Of a stretch of DNA of 64,000 bases, positions 22,204 to 31,131 are shown piece by piece. The notes beneath the pieces were generated by a model. That model did not search any database. It was not told the origin of the DNA and saw only the letters and a list, made by a program, of their open reading frames with translations. The position numbers and the translations under genes are program-made. The stretch covers positions 131,037-195,036 of the forward strand of contig JAJPGV010000056.1 in the NCBI GenBank assembly GCA_021325635.1, in the 5' to 3' direction. The DNA comes from Chloroflexota bacterium. GTDB lineage: Bacteria; Chloroflexota; JAJPGV01. Position 1 is the first letter of the stretch, and every line of letters starts with the position of its first letter.

Positions 22204-25200
22204 CTAGCCGCCGGACACCCGTCGCTCGTCCGGTGCCAGCACGTCGTCGCGGTGCGCCAGTTGCAGCTCCAGCTCGCGACGCACCTGGTTAAAGACGGCG
22301 GCGATGGCCGGACCCGGCTGGCTGCCGGGTTTCCCCGTCTCTTCGCCGAACAGGTTTTGCAGAGCCTCGCGGAAATGGCGTTCCTCGCGAATGAGCGCAC
22401 CCACATCCCCTAGCTCGAGGTAGCAGTGATACAGGTCGGCCACGACGTCTTCCTGGGTGGGATCGAGGGCCAGCAGATTGCGCAGCAGCGGCACGGCCAT
22501 GTCGGGTCGCTTCTCCTGCCGCCAGCGCATGGCCAGTGTCCGGGTCGCTTCCTCGTAGTGCTTGCGAAAGCGCTCGCGGAGCGTCACGCCGTGCTCGTCG
22601 CGATCGTCCACCCAGGCGTAGCTCGGCTCATCCAACAGGTCGTCATGACCGATCGCGTGCAGTTCGTCGTACAGGGTCTGGGCCGACTCAAGCGGGGCTG
22701 GCGTGATGGCCGCGCACAGCGTCAGAAAGCGGTGGGCATCAGACACGGCCACCCCAGCGCCCAGCCGGCAGCGGCCATCGTGAGCGCGCACCACGTCGAC
22801 GGTGTCGTCGCGCAGCTGGGCCACCTGGTTGGCGAGGTGGGTGCGCAGCCGGGTCATGGTGACGCGCATGCGGTTGCTGGCCGAGTCCGAGTCGAGCTCC
22901 GGCCAGAGGCACATCAGCAGCTTGTCCTTGGACACGCCGTCTTCGTCGTGGGTCGCCAGGAAGGCCAGCATCTCCCAGCCCTTGTTCGGTCCGTTAACGT
23001 CGCGCACTGACGTGAGCTTGCGGCCTCCGCTCGACACCTGCAGACTGCCAAAACAGCGGATCTCGATCAGCGGCGCCGGGGCATCCACCGGAGCTGGTTC
23101 ATCCGCGGCCTCGGCGACGGCCCCTGGCTCCAGCAGACTTAACTGCTCGCTAGCTGTAGCGGCGGCCAACGGACCCTCTGCCAATGGTGGGGAGACGGTG
23201 GTCACACCGTCCGGGATGGCCGGCTCAGCATCGGCAGGTTCGGCCGCCAGGTCGTCGGCGCTCGCGATCTCGACGGGCGCCGCGTCAGGAGGCGCCGACG
23301 CCCCCGGCTCTTCAGTCGGAACAGGCAGCAGCTCATCGCGCGGCTGGCCATAGGCCAGCTGGATGGCCTCGACCAGCTCCGACAGATCCTCGGGCGCGAC
23401 CTTGAAACCGCGGCCGGTCAGGGCAGAGCGTCCACCGAGACGGACTAGGAGGTGGCCCCCACCGCCCAGGTCGGCTGCGTCGATCTGTCCCAGCAATCGA
23501 ACGCTGTCACCTTCCGTGGGCATGTGCAGCACCAGGCGGGTTGGGAACAGCTCCACCAGACTCTGGTCGAGGACCGGCGGAGCGAGGCCGAGCACCAGTC
23601 GCACGCCGCATTCCCGCCCCTTGGACGCGATGAAGTCCAGGGTGGTCTCGTGCCCCTTCACATCAGCCGCGTCCGCGATCACCACCAGCCAGTCCGGCTC
23701 AGTGGGCATGTGCTCACCCTCGCTGCCTGGCGGTGAGACGAAGCGCAGTCGGCGACTCACCTCGGCGTGAAGTTGCGCCAGCGCTTCGCCGACCGCGGCC
23801 GGATCACCGCCGTCCACGAGTGCGCGGAGCTGGTGGGGAAGCCCGGCCAGCTCGCGCGGCAGGGCGTGGTTGCGGGCGATGGTCATGACGCGCAGCTCGT
23901 CAGGGCGGAGACGGGCTGCCAGCGAGGCCAGCAAGCTGGTGATGATGACGTCGGACCCGGCGTTGGGCAGGCTGGCCACGAGGGTGTTGCCGAGCTGGTC
24001 CCAGTTGACGTACAGGATGTCCTGGTTGGGCAGCACGACGAGCGGCAGCAGCGGTGCCATCTCGACGGCGCTCTCGGCGGCCATACCCAGCCAGCGAATG
24101 CCGTTTAGCCGCCATTCCACGTCCTGGTCGTGGGTCAGTCGAGCCTCGGCGGCGCCACCCAGCAGCCGACCAAACTCCGTTCCCAGCTCAATCAGCCGCC
24201 CCTGATCGGTGCCGCGCGCGGCCAGTGCGATGGTGGTCGCCTTACGACCGTCACGCACCCACAGCACGGGCACGTCCTGCACGCCGTGCTCATGCAGGAA
24301 GCGCAGCACTTCCTGAGCGATGACGCTCACGGGTTCGGGGCCGTCGCCTTCGAGGTTGTGGGAGAACACTCGAGCCGGCTGCGCTTCGGCGAAGCCCTGT
24401 TCGATGACCACGTCGGCCGGGGCGGTGGGCCGCTGCGAGCGCAAACGCCGCGTTCTCAGGGCGAGGGCACTGGCGCCGGCCGCCAGGCCCGCGACCGCCC
24501 CACCAGCCCGCGCCCAGGTCGGGAACTGAATCAGCTGGCCCCAGTCCGAGCGAGGAGGGCTGGCAGCCGCGACGGGAGTGGCGACAACGGTCGGTTCCGC
24601 GAGCGGGGTGTCGCTGCTGGCGGAAGTCGTTGGGAGTGCCGGTGGTTCTATGTACGGCACGGCCACCGGCAGGTCCGCGGGTGGTGGTGGCGGTGTCGCG
24701 GTCGCAACCGGCAGGGGCAGTTTCAGGCGCAGACCAGGCCAGATCAGGCTTGCGTTCTGCAGTGTGCGGCCGTCGGCCAGCTTCGCACTGCCACGATTGA
24801 GGTCGAAGATCTCAGGCCAGCGGTTGGGGTCGCCCAGCAGCCGCACGGCAATGCCGGCGAGGGTATCGCCGGCCTCAACCGTGTAGAAGACCTGCCCGTT
24901 GACTTCGTCCAGCGCCGTGCTCGGCTCAGGGATGGTCAGGAGCCAGCCGGGGTAGATGACGCCCGCGCCGGTAAACCGCCGGCCGTCCGGCATCTTCCGG
25001 TGGGCGTTGGCCTCGACCAGGCGGGGGAACTCCTCCCCGGCGCCGTAGAAACGCTGCGCAATGGCCCACAACGTATCGCCCGATTGCACGGTGTATTGCA
25101 CCGGAGTTGGCGCCGGCTGCTCCCCCGTGAACGCGTGCGTGTCCCCTGCCTGCGTCGTGAGTGGCGCGACGACGGCCGCTACGGGTGGCAGGGGTTGGGC

Positions 25201-25632
25201 GGCAGCGGCCGTGCCGGCGCGTCCGGCGACTTGGGCCAAGAAGAGGGCCACGAACGCGCCTTCGACCAGACGCCGGACCAGGGGAACGGTCAGTCGATCT
25301 GATACGCTCCGCAAGCGCCGCACCCAGGTCCCACTGGTCAGCCCCTCGGCCACCACGACGAGGGTGTGCAGGGCGATCGAGCCAACCATCCACAGCCACA
25401 GCAGCCACGCGACGGTGAAGAAAACGTAGGCCAGCCCAGCCATCGGCAGTTCGGGGCCGCGAAGCGTGACCAGAACCTCGGTCCAGCCGGGCAGCACGTG
25501 GGGCAGATGGGGTGGCCCGCCCAGGCGATACAGCCCGGCACCGGTGGCGACGAGGCCCGCGGTCAGGCCGAAGAGCCGGAGGCGCTGCTGCTGCACCTGT
25601 GGGTCGGATGGCGAACGCACGGTCGAAGACAT
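22204..25632 (-). CDS. Membrane protein with two LysM domains and C-terminal BTAD/SARP domain
   Basis: 1142 residues. Two or three transmembrane helices (residues about 20-140), LysM 1 (YTVQSGDTLWAIAQRFYG, about 180-240), LysM 2 (YTVEAGDTLAGIAVRLLG, about 250-310), a Pro-rich linker, another hydrophobic stretch with basic residues (about 385-410), a large central domain without recognised motif, and a BTAD-type region (IRCFGSLQVSSGGRK followed later by KDKLLMCLWPE, about 880-1140). LysM binds peptidoglycan; BTAD is a transcription/oligomerisation domain. Similar fusions accompany Tad pili. It may couple wall state to pilus expression, which is inference. Confidence 0.75.
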   Translation of the reverse strand: MSSTVRSPSDPQVQQQRLRLFGLTAGLVATGAGLYRLGGPPHLPHVLPGWTEVLVTLRGPELPMAGLAYVFFTVAWLLWLWMVGSIALHTLVVVAEGLTSGTWVRRLRSVSDRLTVPLVRRLVEGAFVALFLAQVAGRAGTAAAAQPLPPVAAVVAPLTTQAGDTHAFTGEQPAPTPVQYTVQSGDTLWAIAQRFYGAGEEFPRLVEANAHRKMPDGRRFTGAGVIYPGWLLTIPEPSTALDEVNGQVFYTVEAGDTLAGIAVRLLGDPNRWPEIFDLNRGSAKLADGRTLQNASLIWPGLRLKLPLPVATATPPPPPADLPVAVPYIEPPALPTTSASSDTPLAEPTVVATPVAAASPPRSDWGQLIQFPTWARAGGAVAGLAAGASALALRTRRLRSQRPTAPADVVIEQGFAEAQPARVFSHNLEGDGPEPVSVIAQEVLRFLHEHGVQDVPVLWVRDGRKATTIALAARGTDQGRLIELGTEFGRLLGGAAEARLTHDQDVEWRLNGIRWLGMAAESAVEMAPLLPLVVLPNQDILYVNWDQLGNTLVASLPNAGSDVIITSLLASLAARLRPDELRVMTIARNHALPRELAGLPHQLRALVDGGDPAAVGEALAQLHAEVSRRLRFVSPPGSEGEHMPTEPDWLVVIADAADVKGHETTLDFIASKGRECGVRLVLGLAPPVLDQSLVELFPTRLVLHMPTEGDSVRLLGQIDAADLGGGGHLLVRLGGRSALTGRGFKVAPEDLSELVEAIQLAYGQPRDELLPVPTEEPGASAPPDAAPVEIASADDLAAEPADAEPAIPDGVTTVSPPLAEGPLAAATASEQLSLLEPGAVAEAADEPAPVDAPAPLIEIRCFGSLQVSSGGRKLTSVRDVNGPNKGWEMLAFLATHDEDGVSKDKLLMCLWPELDSDSASNRMRVTMTRLRTHLANQVAQLRDDTVDVVRAHDGRCRLGAGVAVSDAHRFLTLCAAITPAPLESAQTLYDELHAIGHDDLLDEPSYAWVDDRDEHGVTLRERFRKHYEEATRTLAMRWRQEKRPDMAVPLLRNLLALDPTQEDVVADLYHCYLELGDVGALIREERHFREALQNLFGEETGKPGSQPGPAIAAVFNQVRRELELQLAHRDDVLAPDERRVSGG

Positions 25633-25642
25633 CTCGTAACTC

Positions 25643-26737
25643 CTAGGGTTTCTGCGGAGCGCTCAGCGTGGACTGGACCTCTTGCACCGGGTAATTGGCG
25701 CGATAGGTGTGCTGGATGGGTGGCAGTCCCTGCGGAGCCCCACCGTTCACCTGGAACTGCGCCGCGAACTCCACCGTCAGCAGCAGCTCAAAGCCGCTGC
25801 TCAGGCCGAAGGACGAGAACTCATAGGTGTGCTTCACGTCGGACTCTTGCGGATAGGCCTTGCCGAGCGAGCCGGACAGGGGGCTTGTGCCGTCGCCGAA
25901 GTTCCAGATGTACTTGTTGCCCCAGACGCGAACGGTGACGGTGAACGATCGCGGTGGGCCGCCCGGGAACGCCGGTGGCAGGGTGACCGTCTTTGACGCG
26001 CCGAATGTTCTGCCGTCGTAGCCCTGGACCCAGAACCAGCCCGGCATGGCCACCAGCCCGAGGCCGGGGTTCTGTTCCAGTTGAATGGTGGGTAGCGGGA
26101 TGTGCGTCAGGACGTCGAGGGCGACCTGGTAGGGGTCGGTGCTTCCGCCGTTGCCGGCCGGCGGCGTGTCAGGCGGAGCCTGCGGATCCGGGCCAACGTA
26201 AACTGCCGTGCCCGGCTGGTTGGGCAGCCAGACGAAGCCCTGGTACTGCTGATCGACGACCAGGTTGTACGGCGACTGATTGGGGTGCTCGGCGAATTGC
26301 TGGTGCCAGAAGTCCTGGCTCACGCTGCTGAAGTTCTCGGGCAGGATGTCCTGCGTGTGGCTGCCGTCGGCGCTTCGATAGTGGTAGCCGAAGTCATCTG
26401 TCCATGACGTGCCACTCGGCGCTGGCGGCGAACTCGGGACACTTGGAGAAGAGGCACGCGCTGCTGGCGCGACGGCGACTGCAGGTTGGGGATTCCCATG
26501 ATCACCGTCCCCAGTGCCTCGGACGGAAATGTGCACATAGATGCCATCCGACTTGCTTTCGACCTGAGCTGTCGCTGTCACCTTTCGTAGGTCGCTCCCC
26601 GGAACGAAGGTTTCGCCTGGTGGCCCATCAGCCGTTGCAGATCCGACCCCGGCCAGACCCGCGGCCAACACCAATGAGAGGAGCACCGTCCGGCCTGCCA
26701 CCCAATGGGAACGTTGAGAGGCTGACACCCTCCGCAT
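25643..26737 (-). CDS. Secreted protein with PKD-like domain
   Basis: About 364 residues from ATG 26737: a signal peptide (TVLLSLVLAAGLAGVGSATA) followed by a Ser/Pro-rich stretch and a beta-rich C-terminal half. The segment NKYIWNFGDGTSPLSGSLG, then VKHTYEFSS, is a PKD-type fold signature. Probably an extracellular or wall-associated part of the pilus system. No catalytic motif. It lies between the LysM-BTAD gene and an anchored protein, tightly spaced. Confidence 0.65.
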   Translation of the reverse strand: MRRVSASQRSHWVAGRTVLLSLVLAAGLAGVGSATADGPPGETFVPGSDLRKVTATAQVESKSDGIYVHISVRGTGDGDHGNPQPAVAVAPAARASSPSVPSSPPAPSGTSWTDDFGYHYRSADGSHTQDILPENFSSVSQDFWHQQFAEHPNQSPYNLVVDQQYQGFVWLPNQPGTAVYVGPDPQAPPDTPPAGNGGSTDPYQVALDVLTHIPLPTIQLEQNPGLGLVAMPGWFWVQGYDGRTFGASKTVTLPPAFPGGPPRSFTVTVRVWGNKYIWNFGDGTSPLSGSLGKAYPQESDVKHTYEFSSFGLSSGFELLLTVEFAAQFQVNGGAPQGLPPIQHTYRANYPVQEVQSTLSAPQKP

Positions 26738-26739
26738 TG

Positions 26740-27396
26740 CTAGCCAGACTCCCGGATGCCGCTGACGACTTTCCAAACACCGGCGATGCGCTGCAGCGTG
26801 TACGTGTCTGTGATCTGCTGGGTCTGGCCCGGCGACCCGAGGGGTTTCCTAGTAGATGGGTCGATCGAGTAACTGTTGTTGATGTAAGAGTCGTGAACTG
26901 ACGCCGTGGTCTCGGTTACGTCGAACACGCCGACGCTATGTTGCACGTCGATCTTTGCCGCTTTCCCCTGCGCTTTCACCTTCTGGACTTCGTCCATGGC
27001 TTGCTGCAGCCGCTCGCCAGAGGCCACATCCGCCAGGTGCGAAGGGTCCAGGGTCAACATGGCATCGCTGTAGACCGACCAGTACCTGAGATACGCCTGC
27101 TCCACGTCTGTGGCGACAGCACCACTCGCCCGGGGTGAAACGCTGACGGCGGCCGCACTCACTGCTGAGACGGTCGGTGCGGCTGATGCGACGCCCAGGG
27201 CTGGCACGCTGGACGCCGGTAGCGCTACCTGCTCCATCCCAATCGGCGGTCGCAGATGAGTTCCGAGTACGTAGCCACCGACCAGGAGGACGGCGATGAC
27301 GCCGAAGAGTGCCGCCCCGACCAGACCGTAGCGCCGGAAGCCACTCACCCCCGGCTTGTCATCCACGTGTTCGGAGCCCATCGTTCCCTGTGCCAT
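26740..27396 (-). CDS. Membrane-anchored protein with extracellular NTF2-like domain
   Basis: 218 residues: short cytoplasmic N-terminus, one transmembrane helix (about residues 25-47), Ala/Ser/Val-rich linker, then an alpha/beta domain (VEQAYLRYWSVYSDAMLTLD, then HDSYINNSYSIDPSTR and DTYTLQRIAGVWKVVSGI). The pattern resembles NTF2-like or IMS-type ligand-binding domains. Function unknown; its place in the Tad cluster suggests an assembly accessory. Confidence 0.6.
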   Translation of the reverse strand: MAQGTMGSEHVDDKPGVSGFRRYGLVGAALFGVIAVLLVGGYVLGTHLRPPIGMEQVALPASSVPALGVASAAPTVSAVSAAAVSVSPRASGAVATDVEQAYLRYWSVYSDAMLTLDPSHLADVASGERLQQAMDEVQKVKAQGKAAKIDVQHSVGVFDVTETTASVHDSYINNSYSIDPSTRKPLGSPGQTQQITDTYTLQRIAGVWKVVSGIRESG

Positions 27397-27402
27397 GTCC
27401 TA

Positions 27403-27876
27403 TTACCCGCCGTTCCCTCGCGTGATCCCGAACCTCGGCTGCGCCACCGAGGTCGCCCCGACGTGGACGGTGGTGATCCCAGCCAGCCGCAAGAAGCTGG
27501 TGGGCATGTCCCGGCCGATCTGCACCACGATGCGCTGCGGGTCGGCGCTGATGGTCGCGGCCGCCTGCGGCTCGGCGCCGGTGATGAACGCCGCGGCCAC
27601 CTGGCGCGCCTTCGAGGTGTCCAGCGCCAGCGTCTGGCCGGAGCTCTGGCGGTAGACATTCTGATCGACCTGGGCCGCCCCATTGCGAGCGGCGGAATCG
27701 GCCACGTTCTGCAGCTCACGGCGGTTGGCCAGCACCAGCCCGCCGTCGGCCGCCAGGCCCAGCATCGACAGGAAGAAGGGCAGCATGACCGCCACCCAGA
27801 CCACCACCTGCCCGGACTCGAGCGGCTCGATCGCCAGGAGCGGCTTCGTGGAGCCCAGCCACAGCGGCGCCCTCAT
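27403..27876 (-). CDS. TadG-like pilus assembly protein
   Basis: 157 residues. The N-terminal ESGQVVVWVAVMLPFFLSML followed by GLAADGG is the pseudopilin-like helix of TadG/TadE proteins (Glu at the cleavage region), followed by VLANRRELQNVADSAARNGA, typical of TadG. Only the N-terminal domain is present; full TadG proteins have a VWA region. Start overlaps the previous stop (ATGA). Confidence 0.75.
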   Translation of the reverse strand: MRAPLWLGSTKPLLAIEPLESGQVVVWVAVMLPFFLSMLGLAADGGLVLANRRELQNVADSAARNGAAQVDQNVYRQSSGQTLALDTSKARQVAAAFITGAEPQAAATISADPQRIVVQIGRDMPTSFLRLAGITTVHVGATSVAQPRFGITRGNGG

Positions 27877-28328
27877 GGGCTCGCACTCGGCCAGCGGCTG
27901 CGGTACAGGTCGATCGGCGCGCTGCGCCGGCTCTGCATCGGGATGGTGGTCCACTGCAGCAGCGGCAGGTCGCCCAGGCTGACGCGGTACCTGGCCACGG
28001 CGATCACCTGGCCGCCGCGATCGAACGCGCCCGGGTCGACGGTCAGCTCGAACGAGCCGTTGGTCAGGCCGTAGCCGGCGGCCACGTCCTTGCCGCGGCT
28101 GAGCCCGCGCTGGGCCGCTTCGGATCCGTTGTTGGCCAGGGCCGCGGTGGTAGCCGCTTCCTGGGCGACCTCGGCGACGCCCATGCGGGCCTGCAGCACC
28201 CGCCCGATGCCGATGATGGCGAAGGCCATCATGAGCAGCAGCGGCGCCACCAGCGCCGTCTCGACCAGGGCGCTGCCGCGCTGCTGGCCGAGCGCCCGGC
28301 GCGCCAACCCGACGATCGTGCTAGCCAT
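27873..28328 (-). CDS. TadE-like pseudopilin 1
   Basis: 151 residues with RGSALVETALVAPLLLMMAF, the TadE helix carrying the conserved Glu, and a soluble beta-rich C-terminal part. Overlaps the neighbouring TadE-like gene by 8 nt and the TadG-like gene by ATGA, so the three are translationally coupled. Likely a minor pseudopilin processed by the CpaA-type peptidase. Confidence 0.8.
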   Translation of the reverse strand: MASTIVGLARRALGQQRGSALVETALVAPLLLMMAFAIIGIGRVLQARMGVAEVAQEAATTAALANNGSEAAQRGLSRGKDVAAGYGLTNGSFELTVDPGAFDRGGQVIAVARYRVSLGDLPLLQWTTIPMQSRRSAPIDLYRSRWPSASP

Positions 28329-28728
28329 TGGGGCCCGCCCGGAACTTCTCTTTGCTCACGATCGCCTGGGCGCCCAGCGGCAGCCGGGCGTCGGCTGCCC
28401 AGGGGATGATCAGCCGCAGCTGGCCCTGGGCCGTCACGGATACCGCGTCGCCGCCGTCGACCGCCTTGAGCTGCACGCCCTGGGCGCTCGGTCCCAGGCC
28501 GGCCGTCAAGAGCGTCTGGGCGTAGCTGACGCCGTCGGCCAGGCTGCGGCCGTCGGACGCCGCCACCCGGGCGCCGTCCTGCACGGCCGTCGTCACCACA
28601 TCCTGGGCGTGCCAGTAGATGGCGAACTGGACCAGTCCGACGGCAATCAGCAGGATGATCGGAAAGGACAGCGCCGTCTCGAGCGTGGCCGTGCCCCGTT
28701 CGAGCCGCCGCCAATCGGCCGGCTGCAT
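28321..28728 (-). CDS. TadE-like pseudopilin 2
   Basis: 135 residues from ATG 28728. RGTATLETALSFPIILLIAV is the conserved TadE N-terminal helix with Glu, followed by VQFAIYWHAQDVVTTAVQDG and a soluble domain. The longer upstream frame overlaps the flp gene and is rejected as a start. 20 bp after flp. Confidence 0.8.
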   Translation of the reverse strand: MQPADWRRLERGTATLETALSFPIILLIAVGLVQFAIYWHAQDVVTTAVQDGARVAASDGRSLADGVSYAQTLLTAGLGPSAQGVQLKAVDGGDAVSVTAQGQLRLIIPWAADARLPLGAQAIVSKEKFRAGPNG

Positions 28729-28747
28729 GGCGAGACGCTGGCTGCGG

Positions 28748-28957
28748 CTAGCCCATGCCGGCGATGTGGCCGAGCAGGTTGCCGAAGACGTGGGCCACGC
28801 CGCCGCCGAAGGCCTGGATGGCGCCCATGGCGCCGATGGCCACGAGCGCGGCGACAATGGCGTATTCCACGGTGACCACGCCCGGCTCCAGCGCGTCAGC
28901 CCAGCCGACGCCGATCCTCCTTATCCAGGTCCGGTGAATCCCTGGCTTGAAACGCAT
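28748..28957 (-). CDS. flp: Flp/Fap-type major pilin
   Basis: 69 residues: basic leader, then EPGVVTVEYAIVAALVAIGA, with the Glu-Tyr pair typical of Flp pilins at the processed N-terminus, and a Gly-rich C-terminus. The ATG has a strong AAGGAGG site, consistent with high expression. The 73-bp gap after tadC contains GC-rich inverted sequences that may protect the pilin message. Confidence 0.88.
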   Translation of the reverse strand: MRFKPGIHRTWIRRIGVGWADALEPGVVTVEYAIVAALVAIGAMGAIQAFGGGVAHVFGNLLGHIAGMG

Positions 28958-29030
28958 GCCCGTAACCTCCTTTCTTTTCGGTGTTTCAGCACGCCGCCGA
29001 CGGGTAGCGGCCGGCGCGCTGTCTATCTAG

Positions 29031-30056
29031 TCAGCCGCCCAGGTGGACGATCTCCATGGCGGCGGGAACGATCAGCACGACGAACAGCGCGGGCAGGATG
29101 AACAGCACGATCGGCAGCACCATCCGCACGCCCGCTTTGCCACCCTCTTCGACGACCCGCAGGCGCTGGGCTTCGCGCAGGCTCTCGGCCTGCGTGGCCA
29201 GGGCCTGGACCAGCGGCACGCCCTGCTCGTGGGCGGTGCGCAGCTGGCTGACGAAGCTGCTCAACTCGGGCACGCCGTTGCGCTCGGCCATGGCGTCCAG
29301 GGCCTGCACCAGCGGCCGCTGGCCCAGCGCCACCTCGCGGTTCACGCCCTGCAGCTCCAGGGCCACGGCGCCGGCGCTCTCGCGGGCCACCAGGTCCAGC
29401 GCCTGCTCCAGGGCCATGCCGCCGGAGGTGGCGATGCTCAACATGTCGAGCAGGACCGGCAGCTCCATCAGGCAGCGGGTGCGGCGGGCCGCGAGCTGGC
29501 GTTCCAGCCGCCAGTCGGGCGCCATGAAGCCCACCAGGAAGCCGACCAGCCACAGCCAGGCCGGCCACACCCCGAAGGGATGGATGCCCAGCCAGTCCAT
29601 GAGCGGGAAGATGCCCAGCCCGATGGCGCCCGAGGCCACCTTCTCGCCAAAGAACTGGGCCGGCTCGACGCCGCCGCCGGCGATCCGCAGCTTGCGGTCC
29701 AGCTCGTCGCCGCCGCCCAGGCCGAAGCGGGCCAGCAGGCCGCGCACCACCCGGCCGACGTCTTCCAGCACCGGCCGCAGGATGCGCTCGAGCTGGGCCG
29801 AGGCGAAGATGGGCGCCACGTCGCGGTGGCTGATCTCGTCGCGAATGCGCTCGTCCACGTCGGCCCGGCGCAGCCGCTCCAGCAGGTCCGGCTTGGGCCG
29901 GCCGACCGGCTGGGCGGTGACGACCAGGTACAGCCCGAGACCGAACAGTACCGGCCAGATGAGCAGGCGCAGCTGCAGCACGCCCGGGTCGAAGTGGAAA
30001 TGCCCCACCGTCTGGCCGACGGCCAGAGCGAGCGCGTCCAGGCCAGCAGGACTCAT
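29031..30056 (-). CDS. tadC: TadC, inner-membrane pilus assembly protein
   Basis: 341 residues with a GspF-type domain in the C-terminal half (MELPVLLDMLSIATSGGMAL followed by EQALDLVA, then FVSQLRTAHEQGVPLVQALA) and transmembrane segments near the N-terminus, middle and C-terminus (LPIVLFILPALFVVLIVPAA). Start codon overlaps the tadB stop (TGATG). Works with TadB as the platform for the TadA ATPase. Confidence 0.88.
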   Translation of the reverse strand: MSPAGLDALALAVGQTVGHFHFDPGVLQLRLLIWPVLFGLGLYLVVTAQPVGRPKPDLLERLRRADVDERIRDEISHRDVAPIFASAQLERILRPVLEDVGRVVRGLLARFGLGGGDELDRKLRIAGGGVEPAQFFGEKVASGAIGLGIFPLMDWLGIHPFGVWPAWLWLVGFLVGFMAPDWRLERQLAARRTRCLMELPVLLDMLSIATSGGMALEQALDLVARESAGAVALELQGVNREVALGQRPLVQALDAMAERNGVPELSSFVSQLRTAHEQGVPLVQALATQAESLREAQRLRVVEEGGKAGVRMVLPIVLFILPALFVVLIVPAAMEIVHLGG

Positions 30057-30922
30057 CGCAGCACCCGCGGCTCGCCCGGCAGGCGGGTCAGCCACAGCAT
30101 GGCGGCGTAGCCGAAGGCCACGCTGACCACCGTCCCGGCCAGCAGCGTCTGTCCGGCCAGGGTGTTGAACATGGCCAGGTAGGTCGGGTTGACGCCGCGA
30201 ATGACGACCAGCAGCACCAGCGGCACGGCGGCCACGATCTGGGCCGACAGGACGGTGTGGGCCTGCGAGGCCCGCAGCTCGTCCTGCACCCGGCGCTGGC
30301 TGCGCGTAGCCTGGGCCAGCCGGTCCAGCACCTGGCTGACGTTGCGGCCGCCCAGACGCTCGTTCAGCCGCAGGGTGCTGGCCACGGTGTCGAACACGGG
30401 GTCGGCCAGCCGGCGCTGCATGCCGCCGATGGCCAGCTCGAAGCCGTCGAAGCGGGCCTCGCGCACCAGGCGGGCAAACTCGGGCCGCAGCACGGTCGGG
30501 CCGTTGCGGGCCAACGCCGCCAGGGCCTCCTGGACCGACAGGCCGGTGCGAATCGAATCGCGCAGCTGCCCGATGGCGTCCACCAGGCCGGCCTGCATGG
30601 CCGCCCGGCGGCGATCGTGGCGGCGTACGAAATAGGCGACCGGCGCCAGGACGCCCAGGGCAGCGGCCATCAGGCTGACCAGCAGCCAGCCCAGCAGCAG
30701 CTGGGCGGCCACGCCGGCCAGCGCCCCGGCGACCAGTGCGAAGAAGGCGAAGTCGCGCGGCGCCACGCCGTGCAACCCGGCCCGGGTCAGGAAGTCCTCC
30801 AGGCGCTGCAGCCGCTCGTCGCGGCGCCGGGCGCGGTCCTCGGGACTGGTGGGATTGGTCAGGCCTTCATACAGCAGCCACACGCCCAGACCCAGCGTGA
30901 CCGACAGCAGCAGCGGCAGCAT
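30053..30922 (-). CDS. tadB: TadB, inner-membrane pilus assembly protein
   Basis: 289 residues: N-terminal hydrophobic helix, paired helices around residues 55-100, the GspF-type segment GLVDAIGQLRDSIRTGLSVQ followed by EALAALA, and C-terminal helices (LLAGTVVSVAFGYAAMLWL). First gene after the array promoter at 30953-31069, so tadB-tadC-flp and following genes can be switched separately from cpaB-cpaE-tadA. Confidence 0.88.
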   Translation of the reverse strand: MLPLLLSVTLGLGVWLLYEGLTNPTSPEDRARRRDERLQRLEDFLTRAGLHGVAPRDFAFFALVAGALAGVAAQLLLGWLLVSLMAAALGVLAPVAYFVRRHDRRRAAMQAGLVDAIGQLRDSIRTGLSVQEALAALARNGPTVLRPEFARLVREARFDGFELAIGGMQRRLADPVFDTVASTLRLNERLGGRNVSQVLDRLAQATRSQRRVQDELRASQAHTVLSAQIVAAVPLVLLVVIRGVNPTYLAMFNTLAGQTLLAGTVVSVAFGYAAMLWLTRLPGEPRVLR

Positions 30923-30952
30923 TTACGTTCGCGACCCGTCCTTCGGCTGCAT

Positions 30953-31069
30953 AGCCTAGTGCCGCCCTGTTACACGGGAATTACGGGGCCGGCGGCCGGA
31001 ATTACACGAGCGCCGCGGCCAATTACAGTGCCGGCCGGGCCGATGACAGGGGCTCGTACGGCAATTACA
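30953..31069 (-). promoter_or_regulatory. tadB promoter with six phased TGTAATT-type sites (member 2 of 3)
   Basis: On the minus strand: TGTAATT 31069-31063, TGTCATC 31048-31042, TGTAATT 31027-31021, TGTAATT 31006-31000, CGTAATT 30985-30979 (each 21 bp apart), TGTAACA 30974-30968 (11 bp), 9-nt spacer GGGCGGCAC, then -10-like TAGGCT 30958-30953. The intervening sequence is almost pure G/C. The last three sites and -10 match the spacing at 716-769 and 41514-41567 exactly. A multi-copy activator stacking on one DNA face is inferred. Confidence 0.75.
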
Positions 31070-31131
31070 CTTCCGCCTCCCGGCGCCCCTGCCGGGCGCG
31101 GACGCGCACCGCCCGAGCGCGATCTCGCCGT

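Noticed and set aside
29043-30126. Plus-strand frames of about 355 residues opposite tadC
   Set aside because: Antisense shadows; TadC features and start/stop overlaps are on the minus strand.
30979-31069. Reading the AATTACA blocks as a CRISPR-like or satellite repeat
   Set aside because: Only 6-7 bases per 21-bp unit are conserved and the array is followed by a fixed-distance -10-like element, which fits operator sites rather than a repeat array.
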